Source: Amycolatopsis echigonensis
GTDB lineage: Bacteria > Actinomycetota > Actinomycetes > Mycobacteriales > Pseudonocardiaceae
NCBI RefSeq assembly: GCF_014174495.1
Contig: NZ_JACJHR010000031.1
Span: 1 to 64,000, forward strand
Reading direction: 5' to 3'
Length of the DNA stretch: 64,000 nucleotides
Positions within the stretch are counted from its first letter, which is position 1; the number at the start of each line of letters is the position of its first letter. The position numbers and the translations under genes are program-made. This document shows, in pieces, positions 14,569 to 22,848 of this stretch. The notes under the pieces are model-generated. The model saw nothing but the letters and a program-made list of their open reading frames with translations, was not told the origin of the DNA and made no database searches.

Positions 14569-15459
14569 TTAACTCGGCACAGCCGCCTTCAGCAGCAAAT
14601 CCCGCAGCGCGAGCGCGACCTCCGACGGATTCTCCGGCAAGAGAACCACCTGGTCAGCGGTCGTCGAAGGACCAGTCAGCGGGATGATCCGGAGCCCGGG
14701 CGGCTGGTGGTCCAGCGCCGACTCGACGGTGATCCCGATTCCCGTTCCGGCGGCGACGTGGGCGGCGATGGCCTGCACGCTGTCGGCGGTCCGGATGATC
14801 CGCAGGTCCGCCCCGCTGATCTGGAACGCGGACAGCAGCCGGTCGCAGAGCCCGCTGTTGATCTGGTGCGGCCAGGTCAGCAACGCGGTCGAGGACAGTT
14901 CGGCCGCGCTCAGTTCGGTATGCCCGGCAAGGGAATGCGCCGCGGGCACGAGGGCGACGAACCGTTCGGCGGACAGCACTCGCGCCCGCACGCCGTTGAT
15001 CCCGCCGGTCGCCCATCCGATGCCGAGCCCGACGGTTTCCGCGCGCAGGGCGGCGAGCTGCGCGGTGGTCGGCATCGGCTCCGGCACGATCGTGACGTCC
15101 GGGAACCGCTCGCGCAGCTGCGGCAGGCAGCGCAGCAGCACCTGGTGCGCGGTGTACTCGGCGTGGGCGACGACGAGCGTGGTGCGCGTCCGGTCTCCGC
15201 CGGCCAGGGCGCGGCCGCGGTGCTGGAAGCGGCGCAGCTGGGCGAGGGCGGCGTGGGCGTCGGGCAGGAGGGCTTCGCCGAGATCGGTCAGCGAGACCCG
15301 GCGGCTGGTGCGGTGGAAAAGCTTGCCGCCCAAGGTTTTCTCGAGGCGGCGGACGGCGTCGCTGACGGTCGGCTGTCCGCGGTGCAGGCGTTCGGCGGCG
15401 CGGCCGAAGTGCAGTTCCTCCGCGACCGTGACGAACGCTTCCAGCTCGATCCTGTCCAC
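14569..15459 (-). CDS. LysR family transcriptional regulator
   Basis: A 296-aa regulator with the LysR winged helix (FVTVAEELHFGRAAERLHRGQPTVSDAVRRLEKTLGGKLFHR, residues about 8-52) and a periplasmic-binding-like effector domain. Divergent from a flavodoxin-fold oxidoreductase 133 bp away, which is its likely target. LysR proteins usually activate such a divergent gene in response to a small inducer, here perhaps a quinone or related compound. Confidence 0.92.
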   Translation of the reverse strand: MDRIELEAFVTVAEELHFGRAAERLHRGQPTVSDAVRRLEKTLGGKLFHRTSRRVSLTDLGEALLPDAHAALAQLRRFQHRGRALAGGDRTRTTLVVAHAEYTAHQVLLRCLPQLRERFPDVTIVPEPMPTTAQLAALRAETVGLGIGWATGGINGVRARVLSAERFVALVPAAHSLAGHTELSAAELSSTALLTWPHQINSGLCDRLLSAFQISGADLRIIRTADSVQAIAAHVAAGTGIGITVESALDHQPPGLRIIPLTGPSTTADQVVLLPENPSEVALALRDLLLKAAVPS

Positions 15460-15478
15460 CGGATCAGGCTAGCCGGAT

Positions 15479-15497
15479 CGATCGGCGTCACCGATCG
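15479..15497. promoter_or_regulatory. Candidate LysR binding site
   Basis: CGATCGG-N5-CCGATCG, a perfect inverted repeat 20 bp from the LysR start in the divergent intergenic region. Confidence 0.5.
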
Positions 15498-15592
15498 CTG
15501 GGTGCGCGAGAACGGCGTTGATGACGTCCGGCGATCGGGATGGGATAGGGGAGCAAGCAGGGGATTTCCCCACGACCGGAAGAAGTTTTCGC

Positions 15593-16294
15593 ATGACAGC
15601 CAATGCCGTTGACCGCGCCCCCGAAGCCACCGTGACCGTGGTCTGCCATTCGGTGCACGGGCACACCCGCCTGCTGGCCGAGCATCTCGCCGAAGGGGCG
15701 CGGCAGGTGCCGGGCGTGCAGGTGCACCTCGTCGACATCCGGGCCGAGGACGTCACCGCGGGCCGCTGGCACGACAGCGACGTCATGGCGCTGCTGGACC
15801 GTTCCGACGCGATCGTTCTCGGCTGCCCGACGCTGATGGGCAGCGTCTCCGCGGTGTTCAAGGCGTTCATGGAGGCCGCGTTCACGCCGTTCACGACACA
15901 GGCGTGGAAGGACAAACTGGCGGGCGGGTTCACCATGTCCGCGTCGCAGAGCGGCGACAAGCTCGCGGTGCTGCAGCAACTGTCGGTGTTCGCGGCGCAG
16001 CTGGGCATGCAGTGGATCGGCGTGGGCGACATGCCGGGCAACAACTGGAGCGGCGGGACCCGCGACGACGTCAACCGGCTCGGCTCGTGGCTCGGGCTGA
16101 TGAGCCAGAGCCACGCCGACCTCGGCCCAGAAGACGCCGGATCGCACGGCGACCGGGTCACCGCTCAGCGCTACGGAGAGCGGATCGCCCGGCTGACGCA
16201 GCGGTGGGTCAACGGCGTGCCGTACGAGACCGGCCGGATGACCGAGCACGAGGCCCGCGCGCTGTCCGCGTCGCTGCGGGAGGCGGTGGCCTGA
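15593..16294 (+). CDS. WrbA-like flavodoxin-fold NAD(P)H oxidoreductase
   Basis: A 233-aa protein of the flavodoxin/NADPH-dependent FMN reductase fold: VTVVCHSVHGHTRLLAEHLAEGA (FMN phosphate loop near residues 13-35), DAIVLGCPTLMGSVSAVFKAFMEA (second FMN loop) and LAGGFTMSASQSGDKLAVLQQL. Such proteins reduce quinones by two electrons. Start ATG at 15593 chosen from family length; upstream in-frame codons are poor. Controlled most likely by the divergent LysR. Confidence 0.85.
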   Translation: MTANAVDRAPEATVTVVCHSVHGHTRLLAEHLAEGARQVPGVQVHLVDIRAEDVTAGRWHDSDVMALLDRSDAIVLGCPTLMGSVSAVFKAFMEAAFTPFTTQAWKDKLAGGFTMSASQSGDKLAVLQQLSVFAAQLGMQWIGVGDMPGNNWSGGTRDDVNRLGSWLGLMSQSHADLGPEDAGSHGDRVTAQRYGERIARLTQRWVNGVPYETGRMTEHEARALSASLREAVA

Positions 16295-16300
16295 CCTGGG

Positions 16301-16329
16301 GCCCGGGTGCGGGACCCGCCCGCACCCGG
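16301..16329. terminator. Bidirectional stem-loop between convergent genes
   Basis: CCCGGGTGCGGG and its complement with a 5-nt loop, seven bases after the flavodoxin stop and just before the monooxygenase stop. Confidence 0.75.
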
Positions 16330-16336
16330 GGCGTTC

Positions 16337-17458
16337 CTACGTCCCGGCGACGAACTCGGCGACCAGGCCCTGCGGTGCGTCGGGGCCGAACATCTGCTGT
16401 TGCAGGTGCGCGCCCTCGGCCGCGGTTTCCGCGCCGCGCGGGAACATCGCCTGCTCGTACTCGGCGAGCGCGGCCTCCACGTCGTCCGGATGGGCGGCGA
16501 GCGCGTTCCCGAGTTCGGCCCCGTCGAGCATGGCCAGGTTCGCGCCTTCGCCGTTCGGCGGGGCGAGGTGCGCGGCGTCGCCGACCAGCGTCACGCCGGG
16601 CACCCGCTCCCACTGATGTCCGATCGGCAAGCCGTAGTGCGGCCGGAAGACCGGCGCGGTGTCGCTTTCGGTGATCAGCGCGGTCAACGCGGTCGACCAG
16701 CCCTCGTACTCCGCGGCGATCCGGGCGGTCGCGGCGGCCGGATCGCCGAAATCGATGCTGTCGAACCACTCCAGCGGCCGGACCAGCCCGACGTAGGCGT
16801 GCAGGGTTCCGTTTCGCTCGCGATGGGCCGTGATGCCGTGGCCGGGCGCGAGCGCCAGCAGCATTCCGCCGCCGACTGCTTCGGCGGCGGCGGGGAACCG
16901 GCGATCCGAGTCGTAAAGGAAGGTCTCGACAAACCCGGCGCCGGTGTACTCCGGCTTCGCCGAGGACAGCAGCGGCCGGACCTTCGACCAGGCACCGTCC
17001 GCGCCGACCAGCAGGTCCGCGGGGACCTTGCTTCCGTTGGCGAAGGCGACCTCGTAGCCCTCGCCCAGGGCGCGCACGCCGCTGACCTTGTGTCCCCAGT
17101 GGACGGTGCCCTCCGGCAGTGAGTCGATCAGCATCTGCCGCAACTCGCCGCGGTGGACTTCGGGACGGCCGCCGGTGCCGTCGTCCGGTTGTTTGAACAG
17201 CACTGTGCCGTCCCGGGCCAGCAGCCGCAGTTCTTGTCTCCCTTCCAGGACCAGGCTGCGGAATTCGGCTGTCAGCCCGGCGGCTTCGACGGCGAGCTGG
17301 CCGTTGTAGTCGTGGATGTCGAGCAGGCCGCCCTGGGCGCGCGAGGCCGGGGACGGCTCGGCCTCGTAGACGGCGGCCGGGATTCCGTGGACGTGCAGGA
17401 CGCGGGCGAGCGTGAGGCCGCCGAGCCCGGCGCCGACGATCGTGACGGAGGTGGTCAT
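16337..17458 (-). CDS. TetX-like FAD-dependent monooxygenase
   Basis: A 373-aa group A flavoprotein: VTIVGAGLGGLTLARVL (FAD-binding GxGxxG), QGGLLDIHDYNGQ, LLVGADGAWSKVR (DG motif) and VTLVGDAAHLAPPNGEGANLAMLDG (GD motif). It hydroxylates a small aromatic or polycyclic substrate with NAD(P)H and O2; TetX relatives inactivate tetracyclines, but that activity cannot be assumed. Divergent from a TetR regulator. It is a paralogue of the enzyme at 22849-23982. Confidence 0.9.
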   Translation of the reverse strand: MTTSVTIVGAGLGGLTLARVLHVHGIPAAVYEAEPSPASRAQGGLLDIHDYNGQLAVEAAGLTAEFRSLVLEGRQELRLLARDGTVLFKQPDDGTGGRPEVHRGELRQMLIDSLPEGTVHWGHKVSGVRALGEGYEVAFANGSKVPADLLVGADGAWSKVRPLLSSAKPEYTGAGFVETFLYDSDRRFPAAAEAVGGGMLLALAPGHGITAHRERNGTLHAYVGLVRPLEWFDSIDFGDPAAATARIAAEYEGWSTALTALITESDTAPVFRPHYGLPIGHQWERVPGVTLVGDAAHLAPPNGEGANLAMLDGAELGNALAAHPDDVEAALAEYEQAMFPRGAETAAEGAHLQQQMFGPDAPQGLVAEFVAGT

Positions 17459-17491
17459 GACAAGGCTCCTTCGAAAAGTTCTGGTACGTCA

Positions 17492-17504
17492 TTCCATGTT
17501 GGAA
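17492..17504. promoter_or_regulatory. Probable TetR operator
   Basis: TTCCA-TGT-TGGAA, a perfect palindrome centred between the divergent monooxygenase (start 17458) and TetR (start 17534) genes. Confidence 0.55.
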
Positions 17505-17533
17505 CGGCGCTCCAGATATGTCAAGATGGGCGC

Positions 17534-18229
17534 ATGGCTACGGGGACGCGCCGGGCACAGCGGCGCACGGAGGCACTCTCCCGGGAGCGCATCGTCGAGG
17601 CGGCGGTGGAACTGCTGGACGCGGCCGGCGAGAGCGGCCTGACGTTCCGGGTGCTCACCGAGCGGCTCGCGACGGGGCCCGGGGCGATCTACTGGCATGT
17701 CGCGAACAAGCGCGAGCTGCTGGTCGCCGCGACCGACGCGGTGGTGGCGGACGCCCTGGCGGCGAGGTCGACCGGCTCGCCGCGAGAGGAAGTGCACGCG
17801 GTGGCGCTCGGGCTGTTCTCCGCGATCGACGCGCATCCGTGGCTCGCCGCGCAGCTGCTGCTCCAGCTGTCCCGCAGCCCGGGCGGACCGGTGACGCCGC
17901 GGATCCTCGAAAGCCTCGGCCGCCGGGTCCGCGCGCTGGGCGTGCCCGAGGAGCACTGGTTCACCGCGACGTCGGTGCTGATGCACTACGTGCTGGGCGC
18001 GGCCGGGCAGAACGCGGCGAACAGCCAGGTCGCCGAACCGGACGCGGACCGGGCCGAATTCCTCGCCGCCACGGCGCAAGCGTGGGAAGCGCTCGATCCC
18101 GAGGAGTACGAGACGACCCGCTTGATGGCGAGCCAGATGCGCGAGCACAACGACCGCGAGCAGTTCCTCGCCGGGATCGATCTCGTGCTCGCCGGCGTCG
18201 CCGCGCTGTATCCGGGCGGGCGCGCATGA
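17534..18229 (+). CDS. TetR family regulator, TetR_C type
   Basis: A 231-aa repressor: HTH with RERIVEAAVELLDAAGESGLTFRVLTERLATGPGAIYWHVANKRELL and a C-terminal domain close to TetR itself (HPWLAAQLLLQL ... VLMHYVLGAAGQNAANSQ). It is divergent from the TetX-like monooxygenase and probably represses it. Its stop overlaps the start of the recombinase gene in ATGA, so the two are translated from one mRNA, which is unusual. Confidence 0.88.
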   Translation: MATGTRRAQRRTEALSRERIVEAAVELLDAAGESGLTFRVLTERLATGPGAIYWHVANKRELLVAATDAVVADALAARSTGSPREEVHAVALGLFSAIDAHPWLAAQLLLQLSRSPGGPVTPRILESLGRRVRALGVPEEHWFTATSVLMHYVLGAAGQNAANSQVAEPDADRAEFLAATAQAWEALDPEEYETTRLMASQMREHNDREQFLAGIDLVLAGVAALYPGGRA

Positions 18230-19389
18230 CCCTCGCGCTCACCGATGCCGGGGGAGCGGGCAAGGACGCGCGGGAACGGTTCGGAGAATTCCTGCGCGTG
18301 TACGCGTCGCTCAACACCCGCATCGCGTACGCGACCGATCTCGGCATCCCGCTCGACTGGGTGCCCGGCTATCAGCCGCCCGATCCGGGACGCCGCCGCG
18401 GCCGTGCGCGGCGGACCGATCCGGACGCGCTGGCGTGGCTGCCTTGGTGTCTGCGCAACGGGTTCACGTCGTTTGCCGACGTCCGGGTGGAGCACGTCGA
18501 ACAGTGGCTGGACGAACTGGCGCAGGCCGGGTATCGCGACGCGACGCGCGGCCGGATGCTGTCGGCGGTGTCCGCGTTCTACCGCAAGTACCTGCTGCGG
18601 GAAGGTTTGGCCGGCCACAATCCCGCGGCGCTGGTGGACCGGCGCGCGCAGCATCTCAACCGGCCTTCCGGCGTCCCGTCGCAGACCGCGCGCTGGTCGT
18701 TCGACGCGTGCCGGGCGTTGCTGGTCGCCGCGTGGCTGCTGGTCGACCACAGCCGGAACGGCCTGCGCGACCGGGCGATGGTCGAGATCCTGATCGGCAC
18801 CGGCGTGCGCGCGGAGGAACTCGTGGGCGTGGACCTGGGCGATTACCGGCGGCCGACCGCGGGCGGCTTCGGCGTGCTTCGGGTGCACGGCAAGGGGTCC
18901 AAGGACCGGGAGGTCGCGCTGGCCGCCCCGGTGGCGGACGCGCTCGACGCTTACCTCGCGGACCGGGTCACGCCGCAGGTCCCGGCACTGCGCGGGCAGG
19001 TCGGCGCGAATCGGGCCGAGCCGTTGTTCGTCACCAGCACCGGCGCGCGCGTGCACGTTTCGCACGTGACCGCGTTGCTGCGCAGGTTGTGCGCGACGTT
19101 CTGCCAGCCACCCAAAACCGCGCGGCTGCGGGAATTGCTGGACACCGCCGAGGCCCGGTTCGTCGCGACGCATCTGCAGCCGCTGTGCGACACCATCCAC
19201 CCGCACTCGGCGCGCCACTCCTACGCGACGCACGCGATCGAGCGAGGGGTCCCGCCGCGGCAGGTGCAGCGCGACCTCGGGCACGCCGCGCTGTCGACCA
19301 CCGAGGGCTATCTCCACGACGAGAACGCCATCCGGGACTCGGCCGCGCACGAACTGGCACCGGCGTTGCATCGCGGCTGGCTCGGCTGA
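18226..19389 (+). CDS. Tyrosine-type site-specific recombinase/integrase
   Basis: A 387-aa recombinase. The N-terminal SAM-like core-binding domain (about residues 18-140) is followed by the catalytic domain with the expected residues: Arg in GTGVRAEELV, Lys in HGKGSKDRE, HSARHSYAT (HxxR), GHAALSTTEGYLHD with the second His and the Tyr nucleophile. An insertion of about 40 residues precedes the HxxR box. ATG at 18226 overlaps the TetR stop. No excisionase, att site or transfer gene was found nearby, so it is either a domesticated recombinase or the remnant of an element. Confidence 0.9.
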   Translation: MTLALTDAGGAGKDARERFGEFLRVYASLNTRIAYATDLGIPLDWVPGYQPPDPGRRRGRARRTDPDALAWLPWCLRNGFTSFADVRVEHVEQWLDELAQAGYRDATRGRMLSAVSAFYRKYLLREGLAGHNPAALVDRRAQHLNRPSGVPSQTARWSFDACRALLVAAWLLVDHSRNGLRDRAMVEILIGTGVRAEELVGVDLGDYRRPTAGGFGVLRVHGKGSKDREVALAAPVADALDAYLADRVTPQVPALRGQVGANRAEPLFVTSTGARVHVSHVTALLRRLCATFCQPPKTARLRELLDTAEARFVATHLQPLCDTIHPHSARHSYATHAIERGVPPRQVQRDLGHAALSTTEGYLHDENAIRDSAAHELAPALHRGWLG

Positions 19390-19434
19390 CAGTCGCTGGT
19401 CACGGCTCTGCTGCGAGGAACAGGAGAACTGCTC

Positions 19435-19470
19435 GCCCTGGTCGTGGCTGGTGTCCGCGACGACCAGGGC
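19435..19470. terminator. Stem-loop between recombinase and hydrolase
   Basis: GCCCTGGTCGT and its exact complement around a 14-nt loop, between two convergent genes. The rest of 19390-19528 holds nothing else recognisable. Confidence 0.6.
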
Positions 19471-19528
19471 AGAGGTCACGTGGCCATTCCGCGATGTCGT
19501 CCTCTGGCGACGAGGCGGCCGAGCGCGT

Positions 19529-20305
19529 TCAGGCAGCGGGTGCGAAGGCCGTGATCGCGTCGGCGAGGGCGGCCGCAGCTTCCAGCGGGATCAGGTGACC
19601 TGTCTTCGGAATCACCGTGTACTCGGCGTCGGCGAGGTAGGGCATCAGGTGGTCGACGAGTACGTCGACGGTCTCGACCTGGTCGTTCTCTCCGGCGACG
19701 ACGAGCGCGGGAACGCTGATCATCCGGGTGTGCTCGCGGATGTCCTCCGCGATGCCGCGCAGCGGCCATTCCGTGCGGGCGGCGTCGGTGCTGGCCCGGG
19801 AATCAGTCGCGATCCGCGACTTGATCTGCTCGGGCAGTTCGGTCGCGGTGAGGATGTGATCCCGTGCGCCAGCGACGGACTCGTCGGAGTCGTAGGCGTG
19901 GGAAAGGCCCTCCCGGTACTCGGGCGTGATCCCTGAGGCGGGCTTCGCCGGAGCGGAACCGACGAGGACGATCCCGCGGAGGCCAGCGGGTCGGGTCGCC
20001 GCGACGAGCTGCGCGACCTTGCCGCCCATGGAATGTCCGACGAGGACGTAGTCGGCGACGCCCGCGTCGGCGATGATGGCGAGCGTGTCGTCGGCGAATT
20101 GGCGGAGGGCGTAGGGGCCCGCCAGGGTGCTCGAACGGCTCCACCCGCGGAAGTCGACAGTGAGCGTGTCGCGTCCCGCGAGGCGGCCGACGACGAGATC
20201 CCAGGTGCGGGCGGATCCGCCCCAGTAGTGCAGGAACACCAGGGTCGGCCCGGTTCCCGGCCGGTGGTCGTAAACGGGCAGAGGCGACTGCTGCGTCGTC
20301 GTCAT
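19529..20305 (-). CDS. Alpha/beta hydrolase
   Basis: A 258-aa serine hydrolase: FLHYWGGSARTWDLV (oxyanion region), VLVGHSMGGKVAQLVA (nucleophile elbow), VVAGENDQVE (acid) and IPKTGHLIPLEAAAALA (His). Substrate unknown. ATG at 20305 (GAGAGA upstream); an adjacent ATG at 20308 is also possible. Divergent from an AraC regulator, its probable controller. Confidence 0.88.
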   Translation of the reverse strand: MTTTQQSPLPVYDHRPGTGPTLVFLHYWGGSARTWDLVVGRLAGRDTLTVDFRGWSRSSTLAGPYALRQFADDTLAIIADAGVADYVLVGHSMGGKVAQLVAATRPAGLRGIVLVGSAPAKPASGITPEYREGLSHAYDSDESVAGARDHILTATELPEQIKSRIATDSRASTDAARTEWPLRGIAEDIREHTRMISVPALVVAGENDQVETVDVLVDHLMPYLADAEYTVIPKTGHLIPLEAAAALADAITAFAPAA

Positions 20306-20319
20306 CATGACTCTCTCGA

Positions 20320-20364
20320 TCAATGTTCTGAGGGATGTTGTTCTGTGTGTTGATTCAATGTCTT
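20320..20364. promoter_or_regulatory. Direct repeats, possible AraC sites
   Basis: TCAATGTTCT at 20320 and TCAATGTCTT at 20355 are near-identical direct repeats 35 bp apart in the hydrolase/AraC intergenic region; AraC-type activators bind direct repeats. Confidence 0.4.
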
Positions 20365-20400
20365 CCGCTATCCCGAGGCATCGGCAGGACTGGTCGGCCG

Positions 20401-21246
20401 ATGGTGAAAAATGGACAGATGACCGTGATCCGGCAGATGACTTACGAGCCCGTCGGGCACGGTGCCGCCGCTGTCGAAACCATGACGTTCGACCGCCTTC
20501 GCGAGCTGAACGACGGCGGGACGCAGCGTGCCGACTTCCACGTCCTCGCCGTCGTCGATGCCGGGCACGGATCCGTCACCGTGGACTTCCTCCGACACCC
20601 GCTCCAGAAGCGGTCCGCGGTGTGGATCGCTCCGGGAGCGGTGCACCGATGGGATGACATCGCCGACGTGGCCGGACAGGTCGTGTTGTTCGTGCCGACC
20701 GCGCCGGTCACCACCGCCACCCGGGAGCTCGTCGCGTCCCCGGCCCGGGAAGTGCGCTGGACGATTCCCGACGCCGACTGGCCGTTCGTCGACGCCGCGC
20801 GCAACCATCTCCTCCTCGAAGCATCCGCTCCGCCCGGAGATGTCTCGGCGGAGCTGCCCGAGATCCTGCTCTCCGCGCTCATCGCGCGGCTTCGCCCCCG
20901 CCACGCCGAAGCGCCGTCGGTCAATCCGGTGTTCCCGCTGTTCCAGGCCAGCGTCGACGCGCACTTCCGGGAACATCACGACGCCGGCTACTACGCCCGG
21001 ACACTGGGATACGCGCCCCGCACCCTCACCCGAGCGGTGCAGCGGGCCACCGGCCGCACCGCAAAGGCGTACCTCGTCGATCGGATCGTCCTGGAGGCCA
21101 AACGGCTCCTCGCCCACGACCGCCTCACCGCGGCCGCCTGCGCCACCGCGCTCGGTTTCCCCGACGCGTCCAACTTCTCGGTGTTCTTCCGCAAGGCGAC
21201 AGGCATGCCCCCGGGCGCATGGCAGGCGACGGCAGCGGCCGAATGA
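20401..21246 (+). CDS. AraC family transcriptional regulator
   Basis: A 281-aa protein with an N-terminal cupin-like sensor domain (DFHVLAVVDAGHGSVTVDF ... SAVWIAPGAVHRWDD) and a C-terminal pair of AraC helix-turn-helices (YYARTLGYAPRTLTRAVQRATGRTAKAYLVDRI and ATALGFPDASNFSVFFRKATGMPPGAW). The start is uncertain: ATG at 20401 or 20419. Divergent from the alpha/beta hydrolase. Confidence 0.88.
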   Translation: MVKNGQMTVIRQMTYEPVGHGAAAVETMTFDRLRELNDGGTQRADFHVLAVVDAGHGSVTVDFLRHPLQKRSAVWIAPGAVHRWDDIADVAGQVVLFVPTAPVTTATRELVASPAREVRWTIPDADWPFVDAARNHLLLEASAPPGDVSAELPEILLSALIARLRPRHAEAPSVNPVFPLFQASVDAHFREHHDAGYYARTLGYAPRTLTRAVQRATGRTAKAYLVDRIVLEAKRLLAHDRLTAAACATALGFPDASNFSVFFRKATGMPPGAWQATAAAE

Positions 21247-21306
21247 GCGATCGCCAGGATTCTGCACCTGCTTGCTGGCTCGGCACGCTGATTGCCGCAA
21301 CAGCGG

Positions 21307-22050
21307 TCAAGCCTCGATGAACGGCTCCGTGCACAACGTGCAGGTAATCGGCCCCAACTCCAGGATCGACCGGGCCGCGCGGATCCGGCGCGGGGGTTCG
21401 CACCGGCAGATCGCCGCGACGTAGTTCGGCCCGCCGCGGTGCGCGCCTCGGCCGTCGACCGGCGCGATCACCACCGGCGGGGCGAGCGGTTCGGCCACCT
21501 CGCCCGGCGTTTCCGGGTCGTCCGGCGGGGCCGCGACGGCGCGTCGGGCGACCTCCTGTTCGGTGTGCCGCCACACGGTCAGCGCGGCTTCGAGCCGGGT
21601 GAGTTCTTCTTGGTACGCCTCAATGGTCGCGGGGAGCGCGGTGGTCGAGGACCAGCCGATCCGGTCCGCCTGTTCGGCGCGCAGGCCGAGTTCGGCGGCG
21701 AGCGCGGCGAAGCGTTTGTTGTGGTAGCGGCCGTCGCTGACGTCGACGATGTCGCGGGTGGCGGCGAGTCCGTGCGCGGCCTCGTGCAGGGTGGTGGAGA
21801 GGATCTCGGCCGCACTGCGCCGCAGGCCTTCGGCGCCGAGGAAGAACTCGGCGCGCGGTTCGACGCCTTCGCCGACGTGCCAGCGGGACCGCGCGAAGTG
21901 GCCGTGGATCTCGGTGGTGGTGCCCATCGTTCCGGAGGCGAGCACGAGGATCGCGTCGGGGACGTCCGCGTGCCGCCGCCGGATTTCGGCCCAGAGCTGT
22001 TCCATCGCGTGCATGACGCGGGTGGTCGGACCCAGCGCGGCGGTCTCCAT
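21307..22050 (-). CDS. SprT-like/zincin-type protein with C-terminal Cys cluster
   Basis: A 247-aa protein. LSTTLHEAAHGLAATRDIVDVSDGRYHNKRFAALAAELGL carries an HExxH motif (HEAAH) followed by GRYHNKRF, the layout of SprT-type metallopeptidases. The N-terminal part (AILVLASGTMGTTTEIHGHFA) is beta-rich, and the end has CRCEPPRRIR ... CTLC, a likely zinc ribbon. Related proteins sit on actinobacterial plasmids and integrated elements and may act on DNA-protein complexes, but the role is not established. ATG at 22050. Confidence 0.75.
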   Translation of the reverse strand: METAALGPTTRVMHAMEQLWAEIRRRHADVPDAILVLASGTMGTTTEIHGHFARSRWHVGEGVEPRAEFFLGAEGLRRSAAEILSTTLHEAAHGLAATRDIVDVSDGRYHNKRFAALAAELGLRAEQADRIGWSSTTALPATIEAYQEELTRLEAALTVWRHTEQEVARRAVAAPPDDPETPGEVAEPLAPPVVIAPVDGRGAHRGGPNYVAAICRCEPPRRIRAARSILELGPITCTLCTEPFIEA

Positions 22051-22077
22051 GGGCCCATCTTGCCGCTTAAGCGGTAA

Positions 22078-22764
22078 CTAGCTGAGGGAGAGTCCGGAGA
22101 GCACTCGTTCGAGGCCGGCGGCGAAGACGGCGTCGCCGTCGGGGTGCACGGCGTCGCGGGCGGTGCGCAGGAGGGTGGGGTAGCGGCCGGTGTCGAACAT
22201 CCGTTGCAGGTAGGGTCCGGCGGCGCGCTGCCAGCCTTCCTCGTCGAGGCCGGTGTCGCTGATGAGCCGGCGTTCGCGGATTTCGCTGCGCACGGCACCG
22301 GTCACGTAGGAGTGCACGGTGAACACCGTGATCATGGCGTCCTCGATCGGGCCCGGGCCGGCCGCGGCGGCCAGCGACGCCTCCAGGTACGCGAGCGCGT
22401 TCGGGCCGAGCCCGGGGCGTCCGCCGATCAGGTCCGCGAACCATTCGTGCCGTTGGACGGCCGCGCGGCAGCCGTGGGCGAGCGCGCGGAGGGCGGCCAC
22501 GCCTTCGGTGTCCGGATCCGGCAGCGGGATCTCGCCGTAGACGGCGTCGGTCATCAGGTCGAGCAGTTCTTCTTTGGTGTCGAGGTAGCCGTACAGCCGC
22601 ATCGGCCCGGCGCCGAGGGCGGCCGCGACTTTGCGCAGCGACACCGCTTCGAGACCGCCTTCGTCGGCGAGCGCGCAGGCGGTCTCCACGATGCGGGCGC
22701 GGCTCAACGGCGTCGGCGCCGCGCGCGCCAGCGGTTCGGGCCGCTCCCACACCACTTCGTCCAT
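22078..22764 (-). CDS. TetR family regulator, TetR_C type
   Basis: A 228-aa repressor with HTH SRARIVETACALADEGGLEAVSLRKVAAALGAGPMRLYGYLDTKEELLDLM and a large C-terminal ligand domain (VFTVHSYVTGAVRSEIRERR). Divergent from a TetX-like monooxygenase across two tandem palindromes, so it is almost certainly that gene's repressor. ATG at 22764. Confidence 0.9.
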   Translation of the reverse strand: MDEVVWERPEPLARAAPTPLSRARIVETACALADEGGLEAVSLRKVAAALGAGPMRLYGYLDTKEELLDLMTDAVYGEIPLPDPDTEGVAALRALAHGCRAAVQRHEWFADLIGGRPGLGPNALAYLEASLAAAAGPGPIEDAMITVFTVHSYVTGAVRSEIRERRLISDTGLDEEGWQRAAGPYLQRMFDTGRYPTLLRTARDAVHPDGDAVFAAGLERVLSGLSLS

Positions 22765-22804
22765 GCTCGCTCCTTTTTCGAGTGACAGTACCGGGACGCC
22801 TCCG

Positions 22805-22833
22805 ATACGGTGTATATTGCCAATACAGTGTAT
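22805..22833. promoter_or_regulatory. Tandem TetR operators ATAC-N3-GTAT
   Basis: ATACGGTGTAT (22805-22815) and ATACAGTGTAT (22823-22833), centres 18 bp apart, between the divergent TetR and monooxygenase genes. The pair as a whole is also a larger inverted repeat. 16 bp before the monooxygenase start. Confidence 0.75.
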
Positions 22834-22848
22834 CGAGGGGATGTCATC

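Noticed and set aside
18226..19389. An integrated element bounded by att sites around the first recombinase
   Set aside because: No tRNA, direct repeat pair, excisionase, replication or transfer gene could be identified around it by eye.
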